Below are positions 1 to 16,235 of a stretch of DNA of 21,987 nucleotides, in pieces (position 1 is the first letter of the stretch; the number at the start of each line of letters is the position of its first letter). The notes under the pieces are model-generated. The model searched no databases. It was not told the origin of the DNA and worked only from the letters and a program-made list of their open reading frames with translations. The stretch is from the NCBI GenBank assembly GCA_027943245.1, contig JANDJZ010000772.1:1-21987 (forward strand), given 5' to 3'. The stretch is from Acanthamoeba sp. SK_2022b. Lineage: Eukaryota > Discosea > Longamoebia > Acanthamoebidae. The translations under genes were made by a program, and so were the position numbers.

Positions 1-9
1 GTGTGTGTG

Positions 10-57
<48 letters not shown>

Positions 58-80
58 GTGCGTGTGTGTATGTGTGTGTA
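1..80. repeat. (GT)n microsatellite at window edge
   Basis: Nearly pure GT dinucleotide run with a few C interruptions. It lies upstream of the first visible CHFR exon and is probably part of a CHFR intron, in GT orientation relative to that gene. The cysteine/valine-rich reading frames across it are an artefact of the repeat. Confidence 0.95.
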
Positions 81-124
81 AACCCGCGTTTATGTTCCGG
101 CGCGCTCTCATACACACACTCAAG

Positions 125-1533
125 TTCTGTGTGCGCCTGTGTCCCGTGTGACGCGTGGTGTCGGGGCTGCACAGGGCCGGATGGCTTCAAATGTCCATCG
201 GACGGGTCGGCTCCGCACCACCTCTGCTCTGCCTGCGGCCAGCCGGTACTGCGCCCACCCCACCACCCCACAATATCACCCCAATCATTGGGGGGTGGGG
301 CGTCACCCTCCCATCTTTGCCAGCCCTGGGCTTGGCCCAGGAAGAGAGCTGACCTGGGGATCATCCGTCCTGCTCCTTCTTCTCCTGCTCCTTCTTCTCC
401 TTCTCCTTCTTCTTTTTCTGTCCTCTCCTCCCTCGTCGACGGCAGTTCCCCGATCGAGGAGACCGGTGTCCGGCGCCAATCAAATGTGCGTACGCACTGC
501 ACGAGGCATTTGCGGTTGTGTTCTTCTTCTCCTCGCCACCTCCTCCCCCCCCTCTAACGTTGGCTGGCTGGGCTGGCGCCACGGAGGACAGGCCAACTCT
601 GCGACAAGGTGTACTGCGACCTCTACTGGGGCTGCGCCAGTCCTGTGGGCGTGGGCAAGTTCAAGAAGCTCTCCCAGCACACCTTCACCGCCCTACCTCC
701 GGCCTCCTTCCAGTTTGACCTCCCTCCCTCCCTCCTCCCCACATCTCTCCCTCTCTTGGCGCTCTCCGTTGACCACAAATATATCACCCATCCTCGCGTG
801 CAGCAACAACCCTGCCGAGCAGGAGATTGTGTCCAACTACTTGGTACCCACCCCATCCCTGGAGACAACTCTTGTTGTTGGTTGTTGTTGTTGTTGTTGT
901 TGAAGTGCTCTAACGCGCGCGTTCTGGCAGGCCGCCAAGGGCAAAAGCGTGACCGAGCTCTGGCTCGCCTGCCTGGCTGATGCAGACGCCGGGACCATCT
1001 CCTTCAGTGCGGCCTGACCCCTATTTCTATTTCTGTGTTGGATCTTCGGCTTATTTCTCTTCTGTTATATGTCTTTTTTCGACTCGAAACCAGATGGCGT
1101 CCACACCCACAAAACCGTGCAGTCCGACCAGTACGCGTGCTTATCGTGCGCTCAGTACGCGTTCCAGAACCTGGTCTACCTCTATCGGTGCCTCCCTCAT
1201 CCCATCCCCCTAATTCTTCTTTACTTGCCACGCGCCGCTGACCAACGCTTTGGCGGTGCGCTCATGCGGCGCGTGGCCTGGCGGGGGTTGGCAACAACAA
1301 CAACAGGGCCAATTTGCCGCCGGAGGATCTGCCCACCTCGGTCACCTCGCGCCCCGACTGCCACTGGGGCCGTAACTGCCGGACTCAGCGTACGCTAAGC
1401 TGCTGTCTTTCCTGCCCTCCTCCAGCCGCTGCTCCCTTCACTGACCTCCTGTCGTCCCTGCCCGGCAATACCAGAGCACAACATCGGCCATGCCAAGCGA
1501 TTCAACCACGTGTGTGAGCAGACACGCTTCTGA
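125..1533 (+). CDS. CHFR: CHFR-type E3 ubiquitin ligase, C-terminal part (5' end outside window)
   Basis: Only the C-terminal cysteine-rich region and PBZ zinc finger are visible, about 210 residues. Proposed exons: <125-245, 446-485, 592-712, 804-843, 931-1006, 1094-1187, 1307-1389, 1475-1533. All junctions are GT..AG and in phase. Diagnostic pieces are CDKVYCDLYWGC (Cys-rich region), NNPAEQEIVSNYL, a CxxC segment (YACLSCAQYAFQNLVYLYR) and the ending VTSRPDCHWGRNCRTQ followed by HAKRFNHVCEQTRF and a stop. The last part matches the PBZ pattern C-x5-C-...-H-x5-H that binds poly(ADP-ribose). In animals CHFR delays entry into metaphase under microtubule stress through its RING ligase activity. 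The FHA and RING domains would lie upstream of the window. The start of the first visible exon is uncertain. The gene is convergent with the next one, with 90 bp between stop codons. Confidence 0.9.
361..414. repeat. CTT/CTC pyrimidine repeat in CHFR intron
   Basis: Imperfect TCC/TTC triplet run just before the exon at 446-485. It probably doubles as the polypyrimidine tract of the 3' splice site at 444-445. Confidence 0.8.
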
Positions 1534-1623
1534 CCGATAGAGAGAGAGAGAGAGAGTATGTGCGAAATCGGGGGCTTCATTGTCTGTGCCACCTGGGTGT
1601 AAAACAGAGTGGTGGCGGGCCTA
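1534..1623. other. Convergent intergenic spacer
   Basis: Ninety bases lie between the stop codons of CHFR (+) and the EF-hand/armadillo gene (-). The spacer holds a short GA run (about 1540-1557) and no clear AATAAA signal on either strand. Both genes must terminate within or across this spacer, so overlapping 3' untranslated regions are likely. Confidence 0.7.
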
Positions 1624-7666
<6,043 letters not shown>

Positions 7667-7879
7667 GTTTTGCTCTTGCTGAAAGCTTAAAATGTGATCG
7701 GCCACACAGATTTTACCTACGCGCCAATTTTGGCCGGTGGAACACAAATAATAATTATTTTGGAGCTTTTTTTTTCACACTCGCTTCACTTCATTTCCAT
7801 ATTTCTTGTTTTTACAAAGGAAAAAGCAGAAAAATAGAAATCGCAAATTGGTCCTTCATTCACGATTCCCGAGTTGACG
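7667..7879. promoter_or_regulatory. Divergent promoter region
   Basis: This AT-richer 213-bp gap separates the start codon of the minus-strand EF-hand/armadillo gene from the first plus-strand ATG of the RNB exoribonuclease gene. It contains a CCAAT motif at 7724-7728 within GCGCCAATTTTGG (on the minus strand, an E2F-like ATTGGCGCG), an ATTGG (reverse CCAAT) at 7847-7851, and a T-run at about 7768-7776. No clear TATA box is visible. Shared control of the two genes is an inference from the geometry. Confidence 0.6.
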
Positions 7880-7892
7880 ATGCATCGTCAAC
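7873..7892. promoter_or_regulatory. Perfect 20-bp palindrome at RNB gene start
   Basis: Half-site GTTGACGATG is followed immediately by its exact reverse complement. It covers the first candidate ATG (7880) of the exoribonuclease gene. This may be a binding site for a dimeric regulator; if so, the ATG at 7940 is the likelier translation start. Confidence 0.5.
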
Positions 7893-10377
7893 GTACTGTC
7901 ATCTCGACATCACGGTGGACCGCTAGTAGTCTACCGTCTATGGCCCAAAATCGCATCCCACAATTTCGCGCTCCCATTTGTTCCTTTCCGCTGCGCCTCC
8001 CCGTATCGCTGGGAGCTCGCCACTCCCATTCTGCTCTCGCGCGTGGGTGCTCGTTTGTATGTCGAAAAACAACCCCATCATCGCTCTTGCCTTTGAGCCG
8101 AGTCTTGCGTACAAACGAGCGCCGTATTCATACCGACGGGAGCTGCGGTTTCGGGGACGGCTTGCGATGGTTGCCAGCAGGCCTGCGCGACCTGGACACG
8201 GTGCCTGGCACGGGCATCCCTCTCATCTCTTCAGCAGAGAAAGGTACGCTCCTCGACGAGCGTTTTTTTTTTTTTTTTTTGTTATTATTATTATTTGTTT
8301 GTTTGTTTGTTTGTTTGGCATCTAACGGGAAACCGCAAGATGTTGAAGGGAGCGCTGCAACCCCACCAGCGGCAGGTGGGACAAACGTGCTGCTTTGTGA
8401 GGGAATGGCACCAGGCCGCCTGCTGCGGGTGCGCCGTCAGCTTCCAGGACGCCGCTACCGGTGGTCGACCACAGACGCGCTCGGGCAGGTAAGGGAAGCT
8501 GCGGGAGGCCAAGGGAGGTTGCTTGCTACTTATACAACAGGCGATCTGTGCCTGTCTATATCTGGTTGCGTCCAGGAGTGGCGGATCAGCACAGGTTCCG
8601 TGCGGTTCGCCATGGGCGGTGTTTTCGCCCTACCTCCTGATTCCGCACTTGGTGCGTGCCTCCCGCGTTGCTCTCCACCGCCCCGGGGGAGAGTTTGTTT
8701 CTCCCTCTCCTCGCACGCACGCACGTAGATTGATTGATTGATTGGTTGATTGATTGACCCCGAGGGGGCGTTTTCGTCTCATGCGCTGCAGGTGCTGATG
8801 GACCATCAGCCGACCAAGCGGTGGCTGGGCTTGAGCGGGCCGCCGCGCAGCTGGTGCAGTCAGCGCAAGAGGAAGGCGTACGTGATCCTGTTTTTTTATT
8901 CGTTGTGTGAGAAGCAAGAACAGCCGCCGCTTGGGCTCAGTCACCGATATCGGTTACTTGTGTTGTGTTGTGTTGTGTGTGTTTTGTATGTGTGTGTGTT
9001 GTGTGTGACTCTCAGAGAGTGGCAGCATTGTGGGAGTACCTCATCGAGAATGGGGTAGAGACGCCCAGTCCTGCCGACGTTCGCACGTGGCTGTGGCCCG
9101 AACGGAGACCCGAACACAAGACCCGAGACGAGCAGGTCAGCGCCAGCAAGCTGTACGCCGCGCATCGCATCCTCAACGAGAGCTACGAGTATTTTGCGCG
9201 CGTCAACGGCGAATACCGAGCTCGTACTCGTGCCGACCGAGAACGCGTCGAGGCGGAGAAGCGACTCTTCGACCTCAGGTCCAAGGAGCATCTTCTCTTT
9301 CTCCTCCGCGTCGATAGACAGCGCCGCGCCAGGCGCGAGCAGAGGCGCGGCAGAAAAGCCGGCGGTAGCACTGTCGCGCCTGCGGCCTCCTCCGCACGCG
9401 AGCACGACAGGCAAGAGCAAGAGGCGAACGAGCCCGAGGAGGAATCGCCAACCACTCCTGAAGGGAGTTCCTCCACCCACGTGACCCACCTGCCGGCTGG
9501 ATTTTCGATGGACGTCAACGCGATACGGCCTCTGCTCTCCCCCGCCGAGCTGGCCGACGCCGACTGGTGGGACCCGCACAAGAGAGACGCCTTGCGCTTC
9601 GAATTCCTGAAGCAGTATGCGCTCACGGCAGGTACTGCGCCGCTAGTGCCCGCGCATGGTCGTCCCTCTCGCTTACACTCACACACACACACTCTCTCTC
9701 TCTTTCATCATCATCATCATCATCGCGATCACTTGTTGTTCTCGGCAATGTGCTGGGACGTTGGTTCCAGACTTTGCCAACTCCACATCACCACACGTCC
9801 GGGATGCTGTGCTCAAACCCCTGGGCTACCGCGCTTCCTCGGGCGACGCCTTCAGCTGTCTCGTTGATCTGGGGATCTACGATGAATTCGCCAACCTCCA
9901 CCAGCTACGCGGCACTCATCTTGGGGTATGTGTGCAGCGAGAGAGAGTATAGCTGGCGCCATATACGGCGGCGGCGATTCACCTCCGTGCCGTGGGTTCT
10001 GTGTGTGCGCAATTCAGATACAGGACCTTGGCGCGCGCCCCTTCAATCTCAGAGCACCGGGCAGGGCAGCCAGCTACAGCAGGCAGGCAGTCGACATACC
10101 GAATCGACGCACAGACGTTCGGTAGAACCCTACCCCCCCTCTCTCTCTCTCTCTGCCGCTTCTCTGTGTCTCATCTGGTCTCTCTCGGTGGGGGGGGGGG
10201 GCAGCTACCATACAGTTTACACCATTGACGACGCCTCCACCACGGAGGTAGACGATGGCATCTCGGTGGAGTGGCAGGCGGGGAATAACTGTGGTAATTG
10301 GTTTGTCTTCATTCTCTACCCGCTCCCTTGTTTGACCTTGTTCGCTTACTTTGCGCGTCTCTCTCTCTCTCTCTCTC

Positions 10378-10445
<68 letters not shown>

Positions 10446-12515
10446 AGGGTCTTTGTACATGTTGCCGATCCTACGCATTCGATTTCCGTGGACGACGAAG
10501 TGGACCGGTATGCGCGCGACAGAGTGTCCACCATCTACCTACCGGGTACGACTCTCAGTTAACTGCGGCTCTGATTTTCGCGGTGGGGCATCTGTGCTCG
10601 CAAGGTCGTCGTTTCACTCGCCTCTGGGGGAACAGAAACCACAATCCCGATGATGGAGCCCTCTGTCTACCGCCATTTTAGCCTTGAGCCCGCAAGGTGA
10701 GGACATGTCGCGCTCTCCCCCCCCCAATCCAGACCCCAATTAATGAACCATCCAACACGCCTTCAGAGACAACCATGCCATGACATTTGCCTTCCGTATC
10801 AGCTCGGTGGATGGCGCCATTGAAGAGCACACAATCTACCCTTCGGTCATTTCCCGGGTAACCAACCTCCCCCTCTCTCCCTGGTGCGGTGTGCTCGCTC
10901 GGCCAACTCAACGCGCGCGTTCTCTCTCTCTCTCTCTCTCTCTCTTTTGCTCTCGCTCTCTCCTTCTCAGGTGAAGAAACTCACCTATCGACAAGTTGAC
11001 GATGCGCTTGCCGCATCGGAGCCTGCGCGACAAGAGACGAGGCCGCTTCTGTCGGACAAGGACAGAGAGGTTTCCGCCCTTCTTGTTTTGCCCCGTACAC
11101 GTGTATGGCATCGCTCTCGAGCTCAGCCACTCACACGCGCGAGTCCCTTTTTGTGTGTGCGTCTAGGCACTCCACCACTTGCACGGGCTCTCCCTCCTGC
11201 GCAAGCGCTGGAGGCTGAGCCAAGGGGCACAAACAATAGTGCTCCCCAAGCCCTCGGTCAAGGTGCCATCCACACATCCATCCACGTGGCATCGGCATTG
11301 GTTGCTAGGCCTCACAGGGAGGTCCCCGTGCTGCCAGGTGATCAATACGCCGCACATGAAGCGTGTCTCAGTCTCGCCTGAAGAGCAGATGACCCCCGCT
11401 CGAGGTAATGGACGCACACACCCCCCGGCGGGATCACGTGGGGGGGGGTCCTTCCACTGCTGTGCGGGCTTACCTTCCTCTCAGAGCTGGTTGCGGAGAT
11501 GATGATCGCGGCCAACCAGGTGGCCGGCCTCTACGCAGCGCAGCACGGGCTATGTGTTCCTTATCGCCACCAGCCACCTCCGCACGACCTCGGCCCAGAG
11601 CTTCTCGCCGCGTTGGAGGGTACAAAGCGCCTTGTACGCTGCACTCGCGTGGAAGTGAGTGGCCTCACGTCTGGCGGGTGGACCATGCCCCCCTCCCCCT
11701 ACCTTGCTCGTTTTCTTCCCGGTCGCCAGGATTGCCGGAACACATCAGGTCTGCGGAGCTGGCGCGCCACATGCAGGCGGCCGACATTTCTCTGGTTCCG
11801 ACCCGCCACACTGGCCTGGGTAGGTAGCAGCTGATGGGCCCCAACTCCGTTGCCCACCCTCGACTGACCGCGCGGATCGTGTGCGCGTGGTGCACCAGGG
11901 CTCGACGCCTACGTTCAGGTCACATCTCCGATTCGCCGATTTGCTGACATGGTTGCGCATCGCCAGCTTGCCGCCCACCTTCGCCACGCTCGGCCTCCCT
12001 ACACGGCAAATACATTGAGCGCTGACTACCTGCCCCACATGCAACAACGGTACATACGCTTGTCTGTTGTTGTTGTTGGTTGTTGTTGGTTGTTGTCGGT
12101 TGTTCTGCTTCTTCCTGAAACAAACGTTTTCCACTCCCCCCCCCCCATGTTGCAGGCTGCAGCACATCAAGGAGCTTGTGAAGCAAACCACCTCCTTCTG
12201 GGTACTGCAAAACTTCATGCGTACCTCCAGGCAGGCACGGTGGGAAGCTATGGCCATCAGGATCGAGGAGGAGCCTTCGGAGAGGTAAGATACGAACCGT
12301 CTCTCGGTCTCTCAGTCTCTCTCAGTCTCTCTCTCTCTCTCAGTCATTCCAGTCTGTGCACATTGCGCTTCATCTCACTCGAAAGTGTTAGGAATCCCAA
12401 CTTCCTTGTCCAGGCTCACTTCACGGCCCTGGGCTGGTCTCGGATCGTTCATTTGCCTCGTTGCCCACACCGTGGTACCCACCTCTCTCCCCAATGCAGT
12501 TCGTGAGTGCAGGGA

Positions 12516-12557
<42 letters not shown>

Positions 12558-12678
12558 TCGTTTAGGAGAACAACTCTGACACTGCTGAGCAACAGGGGAG
12601 CTACTCCAGCTGAAGGTACAGTATGTTTCCCCATACTCAGATACCATCGTCTTCAAGGAGGTCCAGGCACCTAGCTAG
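7880..12678 (+). CDS. RNase II/RNB-domain 3'-5' exoribonuclease, probably mitochondrial
   Basis: Twenty exons, 944 aa from the ATG at 7880 (924 aa from 7940): 7880-8243, 8340-8488, 8576-8651, 8792-8877, 9016-9631, 9771-9925, 10018-10121, 10205-10300, 10448-10545, 10636-10696, 10767-10857, 10971-11069, 11167-11262, 11338-11404, 11485-11619, 11730-11819, 11899-12049, 12156-12284, 12414-12502, 12596-12678. RNB landmarks: TIDDASTTEVDDGIS (acidic positions Asp525, Glu531, Asp533, Asp534), VFVHVADP, STIYLP, IPMMEPSVYRHFSL, HTGLGLDAYVQVTSPIRRF (about 792-809) and VAHRQL. The C-terminal strand QLKVQYVSPYSDTIVF fits an S1-like end. The N-terminus is rich in Arg/Ser with few acidic residues, like a mitochondrial presequence. 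One exon (9016-9631) carries a highly charged, Arg/Glu-rich insert. The family degrades single-stranded RNA processively with Mg2+; the layout resembles plant RNR1 and fungal Dss1-type organelle enzymes. The exon 2 acceptor is ambiguous (8340 or after 8370, both in frame). Confidence 0.88.
8263..8317. repeat. T-run, (ATT)n and (GTTT)n tract in first intron
   Basis: A run of about 18 T, then ATT triplets, then GTTT tetranucleotides, all upstream of the acceptor near 8338 in the exoribonuclease gene. The T-rich stretch probably acts as the polypyrimidine tract. Confidence 0.9.
8727..8757. repeat. (GATT)n tetranucleotide repeat in intron
   Basis: About seven GATT units with one variant, in the intron between exons 8576-8651 and 8792-8877 of the exoribonuclease gene. 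Confidence 0.9.
10357..10445. repeat. (CT)n-(GT)n tract ending at a 3' splice site
   Basis: A CT run followed by a long pure GT run, ending at the acceptor CAG at 10445-10447 of the exon that encodes VFVHVADP. This is the plus-strand counterpart of the repeat-embedded acceptors near 3505 and 4265. Confidence 0.95.
10919..10945. repeat. (CT)n tract in intron
   Basis: CT run just upstream of the acceptor at 10969-10970 in the exoribonuclease gene. It probably forms the polypyrimidine tract. Confidence 0.9.
12062..12105. repeat. (GTT)n/GGTTGTTGTT repeat in intron
   Basis: GTT triplets with GGTTGTT variants in the intron between exons 11899-12049 and 12156-12284. Confidence 0.9.
12516..12556. 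repeat. (CA)n microsatellite in last intron of RNB gene
   Basis: CA run inside the final intron, between the donor at 12503 and the acceptor at 12594-12595. Confidence 0.95.
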
Positions 12679-12894
12679 ATACAGCACTGCTGTTCTGAAG
12701 CACCTCAGCTGTGCTAGCCCACATCCGTCCTGTGAGCTAGTCCAGCACTTAAACCATGAGGCAGGCAACAGGCACCACAATTAAGAAGCTCCCAAAGGAG
12801 CACCACTAGCTTGCGTGAGATCCCCCCCCCCCTTTTTTTTCTGAGAAGGTCACCCATTGGGGCTAGCGGCGCTGGAGGACGCAATGTGAGCGAC

Positions 12895-13529
12895 ATGGCG
12901 GCCCCACGAGGGGCAAGGAGTTGCGTCTCGGGCCTGGCAGAGCGCAGAGCCCCGGGTGTGGGAAGGTGGAGGCGCACCTGCTTCCGCCTCTACGTCCGGA
13001 GTACGGCGGTGAGTAGTGGGCAGCCCTGCAGGGTACTTGGCCACAACCTCTACCATGCTCGTGGTCCCGCTTCTGCTCCTGTTGTAATCTGCTGCTCACG
13101 CGGGGCAGCGGCGGGCGTTCATGTCGCAGGCTCGATCTTGGCTCGGCCGACCGAGCAAGATTGGGCCAGTCCCGAGGACGAAGGAGCGGGCCTAGGCCTC
13201 ATCTTGCCGCTGACCTGCCTACCTGGCATACTTGGCCAACTGAAGAGCGACCAGCGATCACAGCTGTACCTGTTAATCGAGGCGCGACAGGTAACGCCTT
13301 TTGTCGCTGTTCTACGAATCGTCTGCGATATCGCCAGTTGTACCGGGAAAACCTCGACTGCACAGCAGGCAAGTTGGCACCGTCGTCGTGGCGTGGGCCA
13401 CAAGTGTTGGGTGCAGCAAACAGCGATCAAAAAATCAATGACCAACAAAGTAAAGCTTCTCAAGAAGAGCTTACGGACACGGGACGGAAGAGCGCGGGCA
13501 GGCGTGCAGAGAGGCGAGCCTTAATGTAG
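12895..13529 (+). CDS. Possible small unidentified gene
   Basis: This 780-bp gap between convergent neighbours is GC-rich, and one plus-strand frame is open from 12811 to 13524. A spliced model keeps phase: 12895-13000, 13130-13290, 13338-13529, giving 152 aa ending ...RRALM. The first 36 residues (MAAPRGARSCVSGLAERRAP and on) are Arg/Ala/Ser-rich with a single acidic residue, like a mitochondrial presequence. The middle reads ILGQLKSDQRSQLYLLIEAR, which looks like a helical coding segment. I do not recognise a family. Against it: the last 70 bases lie antisense to the final coding exon of the ADCK2-like gene, and GC-rich DNA favours chance open frames. An unspliced version from 12895 is also possible, as is simple 3' flanking sequence. 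Confidence 0.33.
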
Positions 13530-14091
13530 GCGTCGCGGATGGCGCGGTCTTTGACCAGCAAAGGTACTGCCCGCTGCAAAAGGTTGAGATCGGGATCCAG
13601 CTGCCGACCGAGACCTGGTGAGGCGGAGCAAGGCCAGTACCGACATGTCAATAAGGCGTCGTGGTTTGGTTGGTTTTTGCCAGCCCAGCCAGATAATTAA
13701 ACACACGACGGGGGCGAACGCGGGGGGGAGGGCGTGGGGACCTTCAATCACGACGGTGCCAATGATCAACGTAGTGAAGTTGGCATCCAGGATGACCTTG
13801 TTCCTTCGTGCAATGCTGAGCATCTCGAAAAAGATCTCCGAGAGCGGCACTTCGTCCAGGCGCGTGAGCTTGACCTTGGCCATCAACCTACCGACTTCCT
13901 CTGTAGTGCATGCACGTGTAAGCGCAAAAGAATCGGGGCCGAGGGGCGGGTGGGCTGGGTGGGGTGGGGTGAAGGTACCTGAAAATTGCTGCACCACCTG
14001 AGGGCTCAGGTGCTCTTGCCCGTCCGTGATGAGGCGTCCTACCAAGCCAGCGTCACCTGACGCCGCGTACCACCGGTGAATCAATCCAAAT

Positions 14092-14162
<71 letters not shown>

Positions 14163-16116
14163 ACACACACACACACAACCGAGGCCCCACCTGCGACAAC
14201 AGCCGAGAAGAGTTTGAGGAAGTTCTCTCTATCTTTTTCGGACAGCTGCGTGACGAGGCCCACGTCCAGGAGCACCACTTGGGGTGATGAATTGGCGCCT
14301 TGTCCCTCGTCCACGAGAATGTTGCCCGGGTGTAGGTCGGCGTGGACGAAATTGTCCACCAGCATCATCTTCAGGAAGGCGTCCATCCCCACTGCAGACG
14401 TCGCACTCGCGCGAGAAGTAGATCAGTATTGTGGGGGGGGAGGAAGAGCTCGCTATGAGCGCACAAACCTGACGCTATCGTCTTGCGAACATCGGGCAAG
14501 ATGTCATCGCGAGTGAATCTGAGCAAGGGAGGCGCCAGCTGGGGTATCACTCAGAGTGTTCCCGACCTGGGGAGAGTGCAGCAGTACCGCTCGACGTGGA
14601 TGCCGGGCTCGAAGGATTCCACCAGCACGAGAGGGTGGTAAAGCCCCTCCACGGGCGTGGGAAAACGAATGGACCGCGCCTCACAAAAGTTTTGCTTGAA
14701 ATGTATCAGATTGCCCGCCTCGACGGCCAAATTGCACTGCGCACTCATCCTGGAACAACAAAGAGAGAGAGAGAGAGCGCGCGCTGGTGAGTAAACCGAA
14801 CGACCGCCTCTCTCTCTCTCTCTCTCCCGCTCTCCGACCGCCCTGGTTCCAGAGCAAGAGAGCCCCACGCTCTGGAGTCCCCGGGCGGCGCGTACCTGGC
14901 TGCAAAGTTCTGCACATTGGCGCTCAGCTGCAGCCAAGGTGCGTCCCACACCCACTCGACGACCCGCACAAGACCCTGTAGAAGGGCCAGGTCGCGCGTG
15001 ATGTGTTCTCTCACGTGCGGATGCCTCACTTTGACCGCCACCTCGCACACACCGTCAATCGGGGTTTTCAGTGTGGCCTTGTAGACCTGTCCACAAGCGA
15101 GCTGGTCAGCGGCAGCGTGGAGAAACGGCAGCTGCCGACGCGTGCGCATCAGGAAGGATCATGAGAGGCACCTGAGCCACCGCCCCAGAGGCGATAGGCG
15201 TCGTGGGGAAGTGAGCAAAGACCTGGCCTATGTCCCGTCCGAACGCCTTCCTGAACATCCGCCGCGTGTGTCTCATGGCGTGAGCTGGCGCTTGGCTGCG
15301 CAGTCCTGCCAGCCTGCGGCACAGATGCTCTGGTAGCAGATCGCGGCGCGTTGACAGCCACTGCCCCAGCTACCAGAGGAACAAGCACAGCAAGTAGTAG
15401 CACGCATTTGGGGGGGGGAGGAGTTAATGTGTGACACGCTACCAGGCTGCCTGCGTAGCCATGTGGAAAGAAGCTGTACCTTGATGAAGCAGGGGCCTGA
15501 GTGGCGAAGGCTCCACGTCAACAGACGATACCAGAGATCCTCAGCCCACGCGGGAAGCACGTAGCCGCATACTGGGTAGAGCACCACCAGCGGCATGAAG
15601 CGGATGCAGAGCTCAACTGCCCGCAGCCCCAATAAAACACCGTTCCACCTGGAATGGGACATGCAAATCAGAAATGCTTCAAGCGATGCACCCCCGTTAC
15701 AGCAGCAGCACAAGGTAACGAACGCACAGCTTACTCAGCAGCCGACCCAGAAGGGAGGCGGATACGTCGTCACTGAGAACCGGCGAGCAGAGGCGAAGAG
15801 ATGGGGAAGAGAGCAAAGGGGTGCTGCGCTTTGGTAGGATTGGCGACACCGCATCCCCAGCCAGTACAGGAATCCTCACGATTGCATGCACCTCCCCAAG
15901 ACCAGCAATTGCGAGCAGGCGTGTCGATGTTCTCCAAGTGTTGCCAATCCCGCGGTACGAGAACGTTGCGCCACGCGCTCGCCCTGTGATGTGTTCCAGC
16001 CTTGCGGGTGTTCCTGTGCGAGAAGGGCTCCCCCACGGAGATCTAACCCCTGCCAGTTGCCTCATCATGATGGGCAGGTTTTGCGAACCAGCAGCGCTAC
16101 CTGCAGCTCTACGCAT
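13460..16116 (-). CDS. ADCK2: ADCK2-like ABC1/UbiB-family atypical kinase (mitochondrial)
   Basis: Ten exons, 583 aa: 15728-16116, 15480-15648, 15172-15369, 14896-15086, 14588-14749, 14469-14518, 14191-14391, 13979-14056, 13742-13900, 13460-13614. All junctions are GT..AG and in phase. Family motifs: KLGQW at 186-190 (KxGQ motif), IASGAVAQ at 245-252 (nucleotide loop, where most UbiB proteins are Ala-rich), VAVK with Lys271, FVHADLHPGN at 401-410 (catalytic Asp405, metal-binding Asn410) and LLDVG with Asp429 (the DFG position). A hydrophobic segment around residues 130-165 may be a membrane segment. VDNFVHADLHPGNILV and GLGRQLDP are typical of ADCK2 rather than ADCK1/3/4. The N-terminus is Arg-rich with few acids, suggesting mitochondrial import. 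UbiB proteins support coenzyme Q metabolism; ADCK2 is linked to coenzyme Q and lipid oxidation in animals. Confidence 0.92.
14094..14177. repeat. (CA)n microsatellite in ADCK2-like intron
   Basis: Nearly pure CA run filling most of the intron between exons 14191-14391 and 13979-14056 (GT in the sense direction). Confidence 0.95.
14761..14827. repeat. Inverted (GA)n / (CT)n tracts in one intron
   Basis: A GA run (about 14762-14777) and a CT run (about 14809-14826) lie about 30 bp apart in the same ADCK2-like intron. They are complementary and could pair as a hairpin in the pre-mRNA. Confidence 0.85.
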
Positions 16117-16235
16117 CTGTTCCTGCTCTCTCGTAATCGCTGGGTTTGTTTTTTGTTTATTATTTATTTATTTTTTCGCTACGGCGAAACAGGCACGATG
16201 TGACACCTAGTTGAGGAACGAAGAAGAAGGTAAGC
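16117..16235 (-). promoter_or_regulatory. ADCK2-like promoter region with inverted TTTCGC/GCGAAA
   Basis: This 119-bp gap separates the PSMD9 stop from the ADCK2-like ATG. It has an AT-rich TTTATT stretch (about 16153-16176) and an inverted repeat: TTTCGC (16174-16179), spacer TACG, GCGAAA (16184-16189). The half-sites resemble E2F-type cores. The gap must hold both the PSMD9 3' end and the ADCK2-like promoter. Confidence 0.45.

Noticed and set aside
139..903. 254-codon plus-strand frame over the CHFR region
   Set aside because: It runs through introns and pyrimidine repeats. The spliced CHFR exons lie in other frames over most of this stretch.
11620..11655. Later donor at GAA|GTGAGT for exon 11485 of the RNB gene
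   Set aside because: It has a better consensus but puts the next exon out of frame. The donor at 11620 restores LEGLPEHIRSAELARHMQ, which fits RNB proteins.
13119..13463. Minus-strand 114-codon frame upstream of nothing recognisable
   Set aside because: It begins beyond the ADCK2-like stop codon, has no family resemblance and lies antisense to the better plus-strand candidate.
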